A stretch of 64,000 nucleotides of DNA from Gloeophyllum trabeum ATCC 11539 (lineage: Eukaryota; Basidiomycota; Agaricomycetes; Gloeophyllales; Gloeophyllaceae): NCBI RefSeq assembly GCF_000344685.1, contig NW_006920420.1:264578-328577 (forward strand), read 5' to 3'. Every line of letters begins with the position of its first letter. Within the stretch, counting starts at the first letter, position 1. Below the pieces are notes generated by a model, which had not been told where the DNA came from, ran no database searches, and worked only from the letters and a program-made list of their open reading frames with translations. This document shows, piece by piece, positions 22,341 to 34,239 of the stretch. Position numbers and translations under genes: made by a program.

Positions 22341-24964
22341 ATGAGCTCTAGTTCGTCTTCCTCTCCCGACCCCGGCATCGATGCGGTCGGCGCCGACGAT
22401 GTTAATAAAGCAACTTCAAGACCGTCCGGGTCTGGCATTAAGCTTGTTCTACCGCCGCTGAAGGCTGTTAAACCTCTGAAAAGGGGAAAGAAATCCAAGG
22501 GGTCGACGTTCGTTCAGGATGAAGGGGTTAGAAAGGCTCCAAGACCGGTCAAACTCAAGCCTTTGAAGGAGGTGTTGGCTAAGCTGATTGCTCAGATTAA
22601 GAAGTGAGTCTTTTTCGAGTTGGCGCGTTATTCACAAGGTCGATGATATGGCTCATGGCACGGAATATCGCCCTTGAGTCCGCTCGGCGAATGCTCAGGA
22701 CGCTAATTACATGTTTCTCTACCCACATAGAAAGGACGACTACGCGTTCTTCCTGCGTCCAGTCGATGAAGTCCAAGTACCTAATTACAGAGATGTGATT
22801 AAGCAGCCGATGGACTTCGGTACCATGACCGAGAAAGTCAACAAAGGCAGATATCGTTCACTCGACGAATTTTCTGTGAGTACTGAACCTTCGACCCCCT
22901 CCTTGAATGTCGTCAAAAGTATAACTATCGACGCAGAACGATTTTCATCTCGTTACGAACAATGCGAAAACGTTCAATCCCCCGGGGACAATCCACCACA
23001 TCGAAGCTGCTCGCATCGAAGCATGGGGAGAGCAGCACATCGAGAAGGCCCGCCTTTCAGTGATCGAACACGAAGCAGACTGGAATATCGACATCGAGCG
23101 GGAGGATTCTGTGCATCCCGTAGGTGATGAGGACAGAGGTACGCCCATGGATATTGACGGTACAGCCACGAACGCCCCGTCACCGTCGGTGACCTCTGCC
23201 GCCGCAACACCAGCCCCGTCACGACGCAGGCGGAAGGTACCTCAAGCTCCAGGTACTATTTCTGAGAGCATTGACGAAGAAGGTAGGCTGCCTGGTTCGA
23301 AAGACGGACTTGGAGCGTTCCCATATGGGAGTGACTGGGCTGCTTTGATGCTGAGCCTTAAATTGAAGGGTACGGTGTATACCTTCATCAAGGTATCGAG
23401 TCATGCTGAAATCTACGGCATGCAGGTAAGAAGAAGCGGACGAAGAAAGAGCGCCTAAGGCTGGAGAAAGGCGGACCACCGTTTGCTGCTGACGGGAGCT
23501 TAGACTATGTTGAGAGTGAGTTCTGGTTGCCAGGCCCGTCTCCGGATCTATTTGCTAAGGCAGTCAGCAGTGGACGAACCGTTCTCTGCCTTATCCGTAT
23601 TCGCCCCGGAGCCACTCGAGGTTCCCCGATTAATGCCTTTGTATTCGTCGCCGGCCACTTCAGACTCCACGCATGTGCCGTACGTAGCTCCCGTCAATCT
23701 GCCGCTGGAGAAACCCATGCCGTCGATCGACCCGTCACTTCTCACCCCTCCGGTCCCGCCCAGACGACGGCACTGGACGGTCAACCGCAATGCATACAGT
23801 CGTGGGAGGGGTAAAGAACGTGAGGAGGACGATACAAATTCCGCCCCAGGCCCGGAACCTAGAGAAGCTCACGCACTGGACTACGGTTCGTTCTCAGTGC
23901 TACTCGGGAAGCTAGAGGAAGAGATGCGGACCAGGGGCACTGGTGGATATTCCACCGCTGTCTTGAACTCTGAACAGAAAGTAAAAGGTGCTATACACTC
24001 CAGCCTGCAGGCGTCCAGCAGCTCTCCGGTCACCAATGGAAGTGTGCCAGACGGATGGAATGGAGATGATTATTGGGATAGAAGTAAAGCTGCCGAGGCC
24101 CAGGAAATCCTCCGGGCTATTGTCTACGGGGGCGTTGAAGGGCTGGCTTATCTGAGGAGTGTAGCTGAATTCGTAACATCTACAACGAGTCAAGCCGAGA
24201 GAGTGAGTATTGTCGGTATACGTCCGGATGTATATCCTGAACACAGTCTTTCACAGCCTTCCGTGTCTTCGGAGTCTGCTCTAGGCATGCCTCTGGCGGC
24301 GTACGTCGAGAAGCATATCATTGACCCTCTCACTGGTGGGCGACACCGCCTTCTCAGCGAGACGGTCTCTCGGCTGTCAAATCCCAAAGCATCCGTGTCC
24401 TCCGAGGTTGCGCAGCAGGTCCCTCGATCTGTCAATGTCTATCCGCACGCCAGTCGAGCACTCTCTCTCCTCCGCTCCGTCGTATCATATCCCATCGATA
24501 TGGCCTCTCTAATCCGGTCTCCGAATGAGTTATTCGTCGCAGAGTCGGAGTGGGTCGGTGCTAATTACAGGGAAAAGTTATTGCAGAAAGAAGAGGATGA
24601 GAAGGAGAAAAAATTGGTGGAAGAACCGGGGAGGAATGCGGCAGAATATCTCGCTTTTGCCATCAAAAATCATCAGGAGGCAACCATCTCGACAAGCGAT
24701 GCATTGCCTGCGTCGGAAGGACCAGAGGTCTATCAGTATGCTCTCGATTCCGTGACTAGCTTATTCGACGAGCTAGAGCAAAGAAGAAAGGAGACAGGTT
24801 CAGTGAGTCTCGGACAGGATGGAACGGAGGACCCTGTGGCGAGGAAGGTTAGGCTGAGCTTACTGGCGTTGGCGAAGCGGGCGCCCCTAGACAAGATCGC
24901 AAAGTTACCTCCGGAATTGGTGCCTGCGCACCTTCGACATGTCGTCCCAACATTGGGTGCCTGA
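22341..24964 (+). CDS. Bromodomain protein, BRD7/BRD9-like
   Basis: Early exons are 22341-22603, 22731-22875 and 22937 onward; further introns follow near 23240-23560, and the last long exon ends at 24964. The bromodomain is split over exons 2 and 3. DDYAFFLRPVDEVQVPNYRD starts it, IKQPMDFGTMTEKV is the ZA-loop region, and NNAKTFNPPGT carries the conserved asparagine that contacts acetyl-lysine. A serine-rich, basic N-terminus (LKRGKKSKGS) precedes it. The C-terminal part is a long conserved region (DYGSFSVLLGKLEEEM, AAEAQEILRAIVYGGVEGLA) like that after the bromodomain in BRD7/BRD9 relatives. Such proteins read acetylated histones, usually in chromatin-remodelling complexes. BRD7/9 assignment is from this layout and is less sure than the bromodomain itself. 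The exact middle exon borders (23240-23560) are uncertain. Confidence 0.87.
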
Positions 24965-25291
24965 TCTGTATTGCATTAATATTGTATTGTATGTAGAATA
25001 GTTCGTTGTAGTTCTATTTCTCGGAATCACTTTGACTCCGATCATGTTCGGTGGTAGCAGTAATGCCGCGGTAGTCGGCAGCCGCGAAGAATTCGTGGGC
25101 TGAAGAGGTCATAACGCGCTGCTCAGTGCTTACACACCGAGTCCGAAGTCATGACAGTCGAATATTGGGGAATCGAAGGGCCGACGACTATACTACATCG
25201 GGTAGGTCAAGCCATCGAAATCCTGCATCAGCACGCACTACGCAACACTAACTATAATGGGTCATGACCCAGATATATCGATCGTGGAGCA
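24965..25291. other. Convergent spacer, 3' ends of bromodomain and PARP-UBC genes
   Basis: This 327-base gap separates two convergent stop codons. It is AT-richer than the flanking coding exons just after 24964 (TGTATTGCATTAATATTG), consistent with a 3' untranslated region. No gene is seen. Confidence 0.6.
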
Positions 25292-28200
25292 TCACTGGAC
25301 CAGCCTTTCCAGCCCTGCGGGGATCTAGAGACAAAGGATCAGAACACTGTCGTCGCCGATACAGCTAGTACGTACCTTCCAACCATGAGTGGCAGCAGCT
25401 CTCTTGTAACCTTCGAGCGCCTCTTGCATTCCATATGGACTGTGATACCAGCACTGAATAACTTTGAATCCCCAAATGGCTCGACCGCACTTACATAGTC
25501 CAACGTGCGTCAAGCCTAGCAGGCCGGGGGTCTAGGTTCGAAATAGCGAGCCGTATTTGCAGGAGGACGGAGGATATGCTAGTGTCCATTGATAAGTATT
25601 ATAGAGGGTGTATTATGTAGAGACAGTACCTGTAGCTTGGAAGCCACCCTTGAGGTGCTTATTGAGCCGCTGAAGCAGTTATGTTCTCAGCACTGCGGAC
25701 GTACCGTCAGCTGTCAGCAGATCCATGCACATCGAGCCTCCTATATTGTCCATGAGCGATCGTTTATGCGGCAAAGATCATCCGGGCTTACCTCCCGTAA
25801 CGTGGCCGCCGCCACCCTTCAATAAACGTGGTAAACATGAACAGTCCATCCAGTGTGACAAGTCACTTACATGGACGAAGGGTAAGAACCGTGGCCTGAT
25901 GATGCGGAAGAATGGCGGCGAGTGAGGAAAAGCGGGAGGGAATCGTATTTCAAAGACAAGTGAATTAATGCCTCTAGCCCTCCCATTAGCGAAGGCTCCT
26001 TCAAGTGCCCTGAGATACGTACTTAGCAGCCATATCTTGCGTAATAGGAAGAGTCTTCTCAAACGAATGCAATTCCACGATCCACTGGAATAAATTGTCT
26101 CCGATGAGTTCTGGGGGCATATACCATCCTAGTTCCCTGAGGCTCTTAGCGTTCTCTTGTTCCTTCAACATGGCCTTCAACTCCCGCTGAATGGAGACGG
26201 TCGCCATAGGAGTAGCTTCGACTGGGGGTGGCATCAAGTGTTGGACGCAAGACGCGACCCATTCTGGGTCGTGTTTCCAATCATCCACAGGCCTCGTTTG
26301 AAACTCATCCGTCGAAGCCATAATGTCGTCATCAACGTCCATGTCGACGTCTATCGGGTTTTGTGATCTTGCTCGGCTGGTCTCGGACGCAAGGAAGATA
26401 CTACTGTCCTCCTCATCGTTCTCCTCCTCACCAATTTCTTGCATTCGTTGCGAGAACAAGGCATCGACTTTATACGATGGATCAGGAATTGCTATCTTCT
26501 GCCTATGCATGGTGAGCGGATGTTGCGGGTCCAACTTGACTAGTGGTATCGTAGGATTGTTGTCCGCTTCCATGATTTCTGCCTCTTCGTTCGATCGTCC
26601 CTTGACAAGTAAGTACCGACTAACAGAGATATGTTCATCAGAGGCAGAAAACAGGCGAGCAAGCCTTACCAGACGATCCAGTGCGTGTGTGGAACCACAA
26701 GATATGGAGCTACACTCGTGAATTGACTGGGCAAGTTGACGATTTCGGCCAGAGCTGCGCAGTTCGAAGGTGCTATGCTGCTGTTTTTCCAAGCCGTGGT
26801 TGTTGGCTGTGCATACGTCGCTGTCGAGGTTTCTCCCTCCTTGGCAAAATAGACGCCTGGGTGGCCCGATGACGATAGGCATCACGACCATCCAATCAGC
26901 TATGAGTCTTACCGTGGCCGTAAGCACGTCCATGGGTAATTGTCTTGTACCACAGACCATGCCGTATAATCTGGTAAGATAATGAGCGAGACGATCTTCA
27001 TATTACAGAGGACGCGCACAGAATGCCAATTTTTTGCAGGCGAGCCATGGAATGCCTTGAACGAGGAGAGTCGTCAGTATGCCTGGCAAAATCTGGGTCG
27101 AACATACATAAAGGTACGGATATAATACGGCGTTCCGATCTTGTCCCTGCGCTGTTCGCAAAGCGGCCCGAAACTTAGCTTCTGCATCCGGTGCGCCGAC
27201 GCTGAAGCGGAATTGCTTCCAGCCAATACCTACCAATTCGCGCATCAGCCCTTCCAGATACTCCCGAAGCAACCACGCGAACGCACCAATGTTCTGAACC
27301 ATGTCTTCTTTGGACGTGATTTCTTCCAAATGAGCAGTACACGATCCCACACACCTTCAGCAAGGTCAGCATATTGGCAGGAAGGGTATAAACTTCGTTC
27401 GTCTGAGCCGACGCACCATCTCACGACCGACCAAGCTGCTGGAAGGATGGATGGGTCTATATCCTTCAGCTTTGGCTTCGCCTTCCCTACTTTCACTTTC
27501 TTCTCAAGGTGCTGTTTCATGTCATCCACCTTGTCGCATGCAAGGGCGTTAGAAGGTATGCATAGATGACCCAGAATAGGGCGTACCGATGGTAGGCTGT
27601 CAATTAGCCGGACAATGCTTGTGCACATCTGCAGGAAGTAAGCATACGCGTTACACGGAGACCCATAATCATCGTTATCTCACCTCCTGAAGACTCAGCG
27701 TGTCGAAGTCTACGAGATCCAAGCTGTCGCCAGCAGTGGCCTGTAGCCCAGTTTCCTCAGGGACGGGCGGTACCATGATAGGTGCGGCCGTGACCCCGGT
27801 CATTGGCAAATGTATTCCAGTATTATTGGAACCGACTGCTACTTGTCCCGTTCCTTTTGCCACGGGTTTAGGCACCCGTAGCCCGAGACCTGTAGGCAGC
27901 GGCTGTTCCAACACGCCTTCCGCTGCTGCGATGTAAGTGAGGGACAAGAGTAGATCGACCGAGGCAGGATTAGTGCAGATCTCATACTTGACGTCGGAGT
28001 GAGCTACAAGCCCTCAGGCTATTTTATAAGCGAAGACACACCTCCAATGATGGGCCTCTGTTATGGAGGTAGTACTGGTAGCCGCACAGTTGGGAGTCGC
28101 AAACGAAGGGTTTGAGAGCTTCATAGTCTACGTTTAGCTTATTGTGGCATACGAGACAGTACCGGGTACAGAGCTATAGAGGAACGGTAAGCATCATACG

Positions 28201-30016
28201 AGGAATGCATGGCTTCGTCCTACCATCAACCGCCGCACCAGATATGAGAAAGCGACCAAAGGCAAATTGATGTGGCTGCTATCCTCACGAGCTAATAGAG
28301 GATCTGAGGGAAAGGCGTATGATTCGGCTAGCTGTCTTTCCTCTTTATCTGCAGCAATCAAAACCTAGTCACGAGTCAATGTGTTCAGATCATGGGTCAT
28401 CGCACTATGGACACACCGTTTTCATGGAGGAATACACATCTTCTGCCCTCCGCTGGGATCTCTCCACCTCCGCTAGAAGCGACTCAGCCCCTGCCCACCC
28501 CAGTCCGAACTTGAGTCGAAGGGGGATGACTCGCATCAGCGTGTGGTTCATCAATGAATCGAGCGATTCGCTGAGGCTGAACTTGTCGAATCTCCCTTCG
28601 TCTTCCTCACCACCGGTAGACACAGGCTCAGAAGTCAACGTCTGAGGCGCACACTCGTCCGCTGTCCCATCCTCATCGCTATCAACACTGGTTGGATCCT
28701 GCTCAGGCTCCTCGTCTTTGGAGACCAAGGCGTATTCTCGAACGGCGTCCTGAGCTTGCTCCTTGCCGGGTTTGTACCGTTTCGTCAAGCCCACTCTGAA
28801 CTTGAGCGCACCCGTCCGTAGAGGCAGCCGATAATCCCCTTCAGACGTCAGCGGGGGATACACTCCCTGGAACCCCGCAATGACGAGGGTGAGGCGCTGC
28901 GACTTAGACAGCAGACGGCGGTCCCAAGCCATCAGTGCTCTGCCTGGGATGTTCAAAGCTACGACGGGGGTTGACACCGTGAGGATGAATTCGCTGGTTT
29001 CGCTGCACAAGATGCCTGGTCGATAATCCGACGCTACCACTTCGAGAAAATCACTGATCAATGCAACAAGGTTATTACTTCTTAAGAACGAGTTTCGGGA
29101 GGCTTGGACTGACCGTTGGAGGGACTGTTTCGTGAAAGTTTTGGTAGGATGAATGAAGCTCTCGTCCATAGATTCATATTCCTGGAACTCTTCGTCGAGA
29201 TCCGTGTCCTCGTCCGAGATATCATCACCTCGGTGCGCAGCATCGAGCCGTCTAGCCACCTGACTCGTAAGTTTCTCTACGGTCTCTTCAATAGTGCGGG
29301 ATTCCCAAGAAGATACTTCCTCGAGGATAGCTCCATATTCCGTGTCAGGACTTGGAGAGGAAGCAAAGAAGATGTGGTTCTTTGGGTACTCAGACGGGTC
29401 TGTGCAGCACAGTATAAGCCGATGCGATGACGCCACATGAACCAGGACTCGCCGGACACAAGAAGCGTTGCTGCTAGGACATCGCAGCCATCTCTCGTGA
29501 GCCTAAATTGCAACAATCCTTCCTCGTCGCCATGGTTGAACCCTGGCATAGGAATATCAGGCGATTCCAGCGTTTGCTGAAGTTGTGCAACACGCCACGC
29601 ACGTTCAAGCCGAAGTCCCCTGAGGACATACCCTTCCGTACTCCTTTCTTGCATATCATTCACATCGGCCATAAACCTCCTTCTACCTTTCAGATGTTCA
29701 TTTTTCGCCGGAGTACGCATTGTTTCGTGGAGAGTAGACTCAGACGCGCTTTCAGAGACAAAGTGGTTACTGTGGTTGGTTTGCTGTGAACACGTCTTAA
29801 ACAAAGCTGTGACCCACCCCTTTATTCCAGGTGCTGCAGAATCGAGTCGTACACGATGTGCACAGCTGTACTTAATAGAGGCAGGAGGATCATATCATGA
29901 TGTGACGTACCAGCAGGTCCGAGTTTACGACGAGAGCTTCCTTGTTTATTGTGTTCTGCGCTCTGCGAGACGTCTTCCTGTTTTCTCTTCAAGCCGTTGC
30001 GAGTGAGCGGCGTCAT
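25292..30016 (-). CDS. PARP catalytic domain fused to UBE2Q-type ubiquitin-conjugating domain
   Basis: Many small exons read from ATG 30016 to TGA 25292-25294. A conserved N-terminal half (SEYPKNHIFFASS, acidic DEDTDLDEEF) leads to a PARP domain. FHGSPAKNWHS holds the NAD-binding histidine (about 27050), RHGLWYKTITHGRAYGHG follows, and GVYFAKEG holds the tyrosine. At the third triad position the alignment PYLVV...CRYLLVKG places tyrosine instead of glutamate, as in PARP16-like enzymes, so mono-ADP-ribosylation is predicted. After a linker with acidic and MDVDDD tracts comes a UBE2Q-like E2 fold: LGWYMPPELIGDNLFQW, FEIRFPPAFPHSPPFFR, then GSMCMDLLTADG with the catalytic cysteine at 25727-25729. 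The protein ends AATHGWK-IPAGLERLVQ. Fusions of this kind are known in fungi but poorly studied. The first intron (about 220 nt) is the weakest joint. Confidence 0.9.
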
Positions 30017-30273
30017 CTCACAGCCCAGTTATTCAGTCTCGCGGTACTAGACAAGAACAAAGGGGGAAAACGTGGATTGTGGTGCAACTGAAATAGTAGG
30101 CGCGTATCTGCACGACGCGCGACGCGTTATATTAGCACCGCGTGCTGACCACGTGGGTACAATCAGTTCGAAACTTGATTAAATTATAATATAATGTCGA
30201 AGACATATGGGAGCAGATCGACTGTCCAGAACTATGCAATTGACATGTAAAATAGTGAGATACGGAACGCACA

Positions 30274-30905
30274 CTACCAATGACCTTGCCCAAGGCCAGT
30301 AATACTTGCCCGGAACTGGCAACTCCACCGCGACGCGCCTGTGGCGTTGAGCCCACGGCTGTGGACGCGAAGCAGCAGTCTGCGGTCATTAAGGTGTATC
30401 TCATAGCCTGTCATAGGTATGTTGAAGGAGGTGGTTACACAGGAGCGGACATACCATGGTACAGTACTAGCGGATAATAAGTAGGACGTTTCAAGTGGTG
30501 TCCTTGGTATCCCAGCAGGATACTCTGCCAGGCCTATCATGACGTGAATCAATCGATAGAGAAAGTACCCTTTGTGCGGTAGAGGCTGCATTTGGTGTAT
30601 ATGAAGTGCCTGGGTCTGGCGGAGGCAGTTTCGAGTGAGGGATCATCCAAAGTTGAATTCATGATTGAGATTGATCCAGGAGCAACCCCGAGGGACAGCA
30701 GCCTTGATCCCAGGGATACCTTGGTGCTCCATGTCTCCGTTGGGTCGGACCTGTTTAGGACGTCGTCCCCAGGTTCCGGGTTCTCGTGGTCAAATACGAA
30801 TCGAGTTCCTAGAAGAAAAAACTCAGTAATCGTGCAGCAGGAAGCGCGAACACGTACAACCTCATTAACAGCAGATTTACCCTGAATCCTATACCAGGGA
30901 TACAC
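30274..30905 (-). other. Unassigned exon-like fragment, possibly decayed gene
   Basis: On the minus strand, candidate exons separated by GT..AG-like borders read YRIQGKSAVNE, then GTRFVFDHENPEPGDDVLNR, then CSWINLNHEFNFG before a stop; a further 105-codon frame follows to 30274. The sequence looks more protein-like than its surroundings, but no intact series of exons can be made and no family is recognised. It may be a gene relic or chance. Confidence 0.25.
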
Positions 30906-31635
30906 GGCCGAGTATCGCGCACGTATTTAGTTTAACCTGGTCGGGACAAGGCCGGGGACTCTCGTATCCCTTGCATTCAACCCAGTTTGTAGTACAACTG
31001 GTCTACAAGACTCTCTCAGCGAGAGATATTTATACGATGAACACTGATAATCTGATTTCTGGGAACGCACAGATGTGAGCATTCTGCCTCATGTGCAGAA
31101 GTCTTATCTTGCTCGTCTCTTCCTCCGAACGCAGGATCTACTGTCCGAGCTTCACACAGAGGCTGTTCAGAGCAGCTTCTAGTGCAGGAATCCAGTTTTG
31201 GCAAGCCGTACAACAGCGTACAACTTAAGTACAGTAAGGCGGACGGCAGAAGTCGGAGAATGAATTACCCCTCAAGGCGGGGTAGCCGCGACTTCTCATG
31301 CTTCCCCGCATTCCTACCCCGCACTTCGTCGCGACAGCTTCGACAGCGCTGTGCTTGTTAGAACGGGATAGAAGACTAGGGCAACAAGACGCAGTGTCTT
31401 AATGATGGAAACACAAGCTCGCATTCTCGGAGAAGAAAACAGAATTTGTCAGGCGTCATGAATATATTTTTGCTGTGAGCAATTCACCGACAGCGCTGCA
31501 TCTCATGGACGCCGGAGGCGTGCAGCTTCAGACTTCATCTCGCTCATCGATGCAGGAGAGTGTGCAACCTAGTCTAGACCTGGTACAGGGGAAGCAAATG
31601 AGCTCAAGAGACGACGACGCTCTTCCGCAAGCGCC

Positions 31636-31665
31636 ACGACCGCCAGTGCTACGACCGCCAGTGCG
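31636..31665. repeat. Two-copy 15-bp tandem repeat
   Basis: The unit ACGACCGCCAGTGC plus one variable base occurs twice in a row. It is short and lies in non-coding sequence; no function is evident. Confidence 0.7.
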
Positions 31666-33337
31666 ACGAGGCAACGTACTTTTCAGAAGTAGAATACCCC
31701 ATTGTGACGCTGTACACGACATTTAAGGCTGCATATATGCGCCGTGAGTGCTACGGCTCCTCTCAAGTTCCCGCGCTAATGTAATCAAGTCGGTACATAT
31801 GCCGCGTTAGCGAGGTATATTGGGAGAAGATAGGAAAGTCGTAGGAGCAGGAGGCCAGTCACAATACGACGACATCCTGCGGACACCCCTCGGTCAACGT
31901 ACCTGCTATATGCTAGATTATACTTTGTTGCGTACCAGAGAAGTGCGGCCAAAGTCAGATGGGCGTGTCTCACTTCGGTGAGTATCATCGCAATTTGTCG
32001 GACTGGTGTATGAGAGGAACTTACGCGGCTCATACACAGTCTGAGGTATCGGTCAGATCATCGAACTCATCGATTCGAGCTTGTATTCCTTCGGAGGCTG
32101 TTTCTCCAAGAACTCGCCGCTGTGAATCTCGTCGACCTGCGGTAACCCGCGCTGCCTTCCAACCCTCGGGCTTCGGGCACTTTCGGACTGAATGCTGTCA
32201 AGCTCGAATGTAAACTTTGCTCCACTTACGCCGTCATGCAGGTGCCGTGGCATATGGGACGCAGGAACCGAAGTCTTCCACCTTCCATTGTTTCAGAGGG
32301 CTGACAACCAACGTCCAGCGGTCCGAATCACATACCTACGTACACCCTTCCAACAGGCCGACAGTTGAGTGCATTCATCTGTCGCACCCATTTAATAAAC
32401 GAATGTGCTACCTGAAGACGCGACCTCCCGGGAAACTTTCCCAGCTGTGCCTTCCGGCAGGTGCGAAGGCTTCTTTTGAGGTAAAATAGCGTCCCTCATT
32501 GGCTTCGAGTCGAGCGACGAGATGCTCGCAACAGAACGGTGTCGAACATGGGGATCTACAGCAGGTCCTAGGGTTCGGAAGATGTACCGCAGGAGGAAGA
32601 CATCTTTGAGTACGATACCATCGGGAAGTCTCCTGCAGTAAGGTAAGTTTCTCTACAAATGCCTGTGAGCTACTCACAGACGGGTGGAGAGTGTGTACGT
32701 GTTTCGGCGCGTCGCATACCTTAGACTTGCTCGGGAGCTGAAGCACCAGCTAAATGAATCCCACACAGTCCTGCCCTCCACCGGCTCAGTGACTAGGCGG
32801 CCCATGACGTCTTCACTCGTAACAGCGCTGGGCCTTGATTTAGGATCGGATGCGCAGCAGGAAGGCGTCAATTGGTGGCAGTTCAAAGCGCCACCAAGCT
32901 GCCAGATCCCGCGATGCGCGACGTCGAGGTGGGTGGGACATCGGGAAGTATTCCACAATTCATGTTCGCGGAGAAGACTTCGCCTCCTGTTGCCTCCGTG
33001 AGTCGATCTACAGGGGAAGGACGCCTGCCGTGAGCGCAAGGGGAAGCATTGCTTACGTCCGATCGTCCCCAGCTGATCTGCGTCTGTCCCGTCCTTGGAC
33101 TTAGTTACTCGCCGAGAGCCCTGCAAACTTTGGTGAAGGGGAGCGAGGTTCTGGTGCCTGGAGTACACGGCGTGCGCTGGATATAACCTCGCAGCTGTTG
33201 TATCAGGCGGAGACATAGACGTCCTTTCATAGCAGTTACCCCGTGTAAGTCACTATTATTACACCACTGCACTGAGTCGAACATACCCAAAATAGAGATG
33301 CGCTGCGCAGAACGGGGAGAACGTGTTCATTAAGATA

Positions 33338-33540
33338 ACACATTCTCGGGATCATCGCCGTCGACCTCCATCTATCTGGGATGCGATTCACCGAAGTCTC
33401 CACAACGCATCTGCGGCAGGTTCGCCGGTCTCCATCCCGCGTCATGTATCATACCTCGAAATAACAGTCCCCTCATCCGAGGGTCTTGCGCATCTTGACA
33501 GAACCGGTGCGCATCTTCAGCTGCAATCTTCAAGGAGTCG
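33338..33540 (-). other. Unassigned exon-like fragment
   Basis: A minus-strand frame reads KIAAEDAHRFCQDAQDP, GLLFRGMIHDAGWRP and MRCGDFGESHPR, then a stop followed in frame by MEVDGDDPENVLS and another stop. It has the texture of coding sequence interrupted by stops. No family is recognised and no flanking exons could be joined to it. Confidence 0.25.
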
Positions 33541-34140
33541 AGACTGACCGATAGCGGTAGAAAGACCTAGAGTCGGTGCATGATCCAATTGCCTCGCCCA
33601 AAGGCAGAACCGCCGCACCGCATATTACCTGATACGGCCAGATGCACGTGGCGCACGTGGCACGCAGGCTGATGCAGCAGGCTAAAAATTCCAAAAAGGG
33701 TGACGTCGATCTGGACCGGTACCCGGTTCGTGCAGAAAGAAGAGGGCGAAGGGTCCGCTCCACGTCCAAGACATCCCGTGGGACGAGCGGGCGGGCTGCG
33801 CTCGGCATGCAGCCACCTCTGGAGAATTCATAAGAATCGAAACTGCCTTTCGAGGGACCCTTCTCGAGTTCCCAATACCATCCAATTGTACACAAGCCCA
33901 AGCGCTGGTTTCAGGCGTACTTTCGGCTCATCCATCCACGATAACGATTTTACCAGCGGGTCCTTGCGACGTTCTAGAGTCCTTCGGATACTCGCCATTG
34001 GCTGGTGTCCAAGTTACAATCACCGCGACGATCCTCATTCGTGCCCATCCCGCGCAAAACACCGCTTTGTCTCTTGTTTGTCCCTGCCCTTCTCGCCTCG
34101 CGACCGTTTCTCGCTACCTTTGACATAAAACACGCAACCC

Positions 34141-34239
34141 GCAGCCCTGTAAGCCTCTCCTTTCCCTACGCTCTTTCCCCCCTCCCTCCTTTCCGTCCTA
34201 GTCTTTCCTTTCCTCTTTCTTTTCTTTTTCCACGTCTCT
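34141..34239 (+). promoter_or_regulatory. Pyrimidine-rich tract before PRM10 start
   Basis: An almost uninterrupted C/T-rich stretch (for example CCTTTCCTCTTTCTTTTC) ends just before ATG 34240. Such tracts mark the transcription start region of many highly or constitutively expressed fungal genes that lack a TATA box. That role is inferred from position and composition only. Confidence 0.55.

Larger units (their letters stand above)
30017..34239. other. Divergent 4.2 kb region with coding-like scraps
   Basis: The region lies between the starts of the PARP-UBC gene and the PRM10 gene. No complete gene is recognised. Coding-like fragments on the minus strand at 30274-30905 and 33338-33540 are listed separately. 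Further open frames at 32674-33216 (-) and 33530-33901 (-) are long but carry no motif I know. The patchwork suggests one or more decayed genes or an old mobile element, without visible terminal repeats. Confidence 0.5.

Noticed and set aside
32674..33216. 180-codon open frame on the minus strand
   Set aside because: No recognisable family, and similarly long frames overlap it on both strands, which suggests compositional openness rather than a gene.
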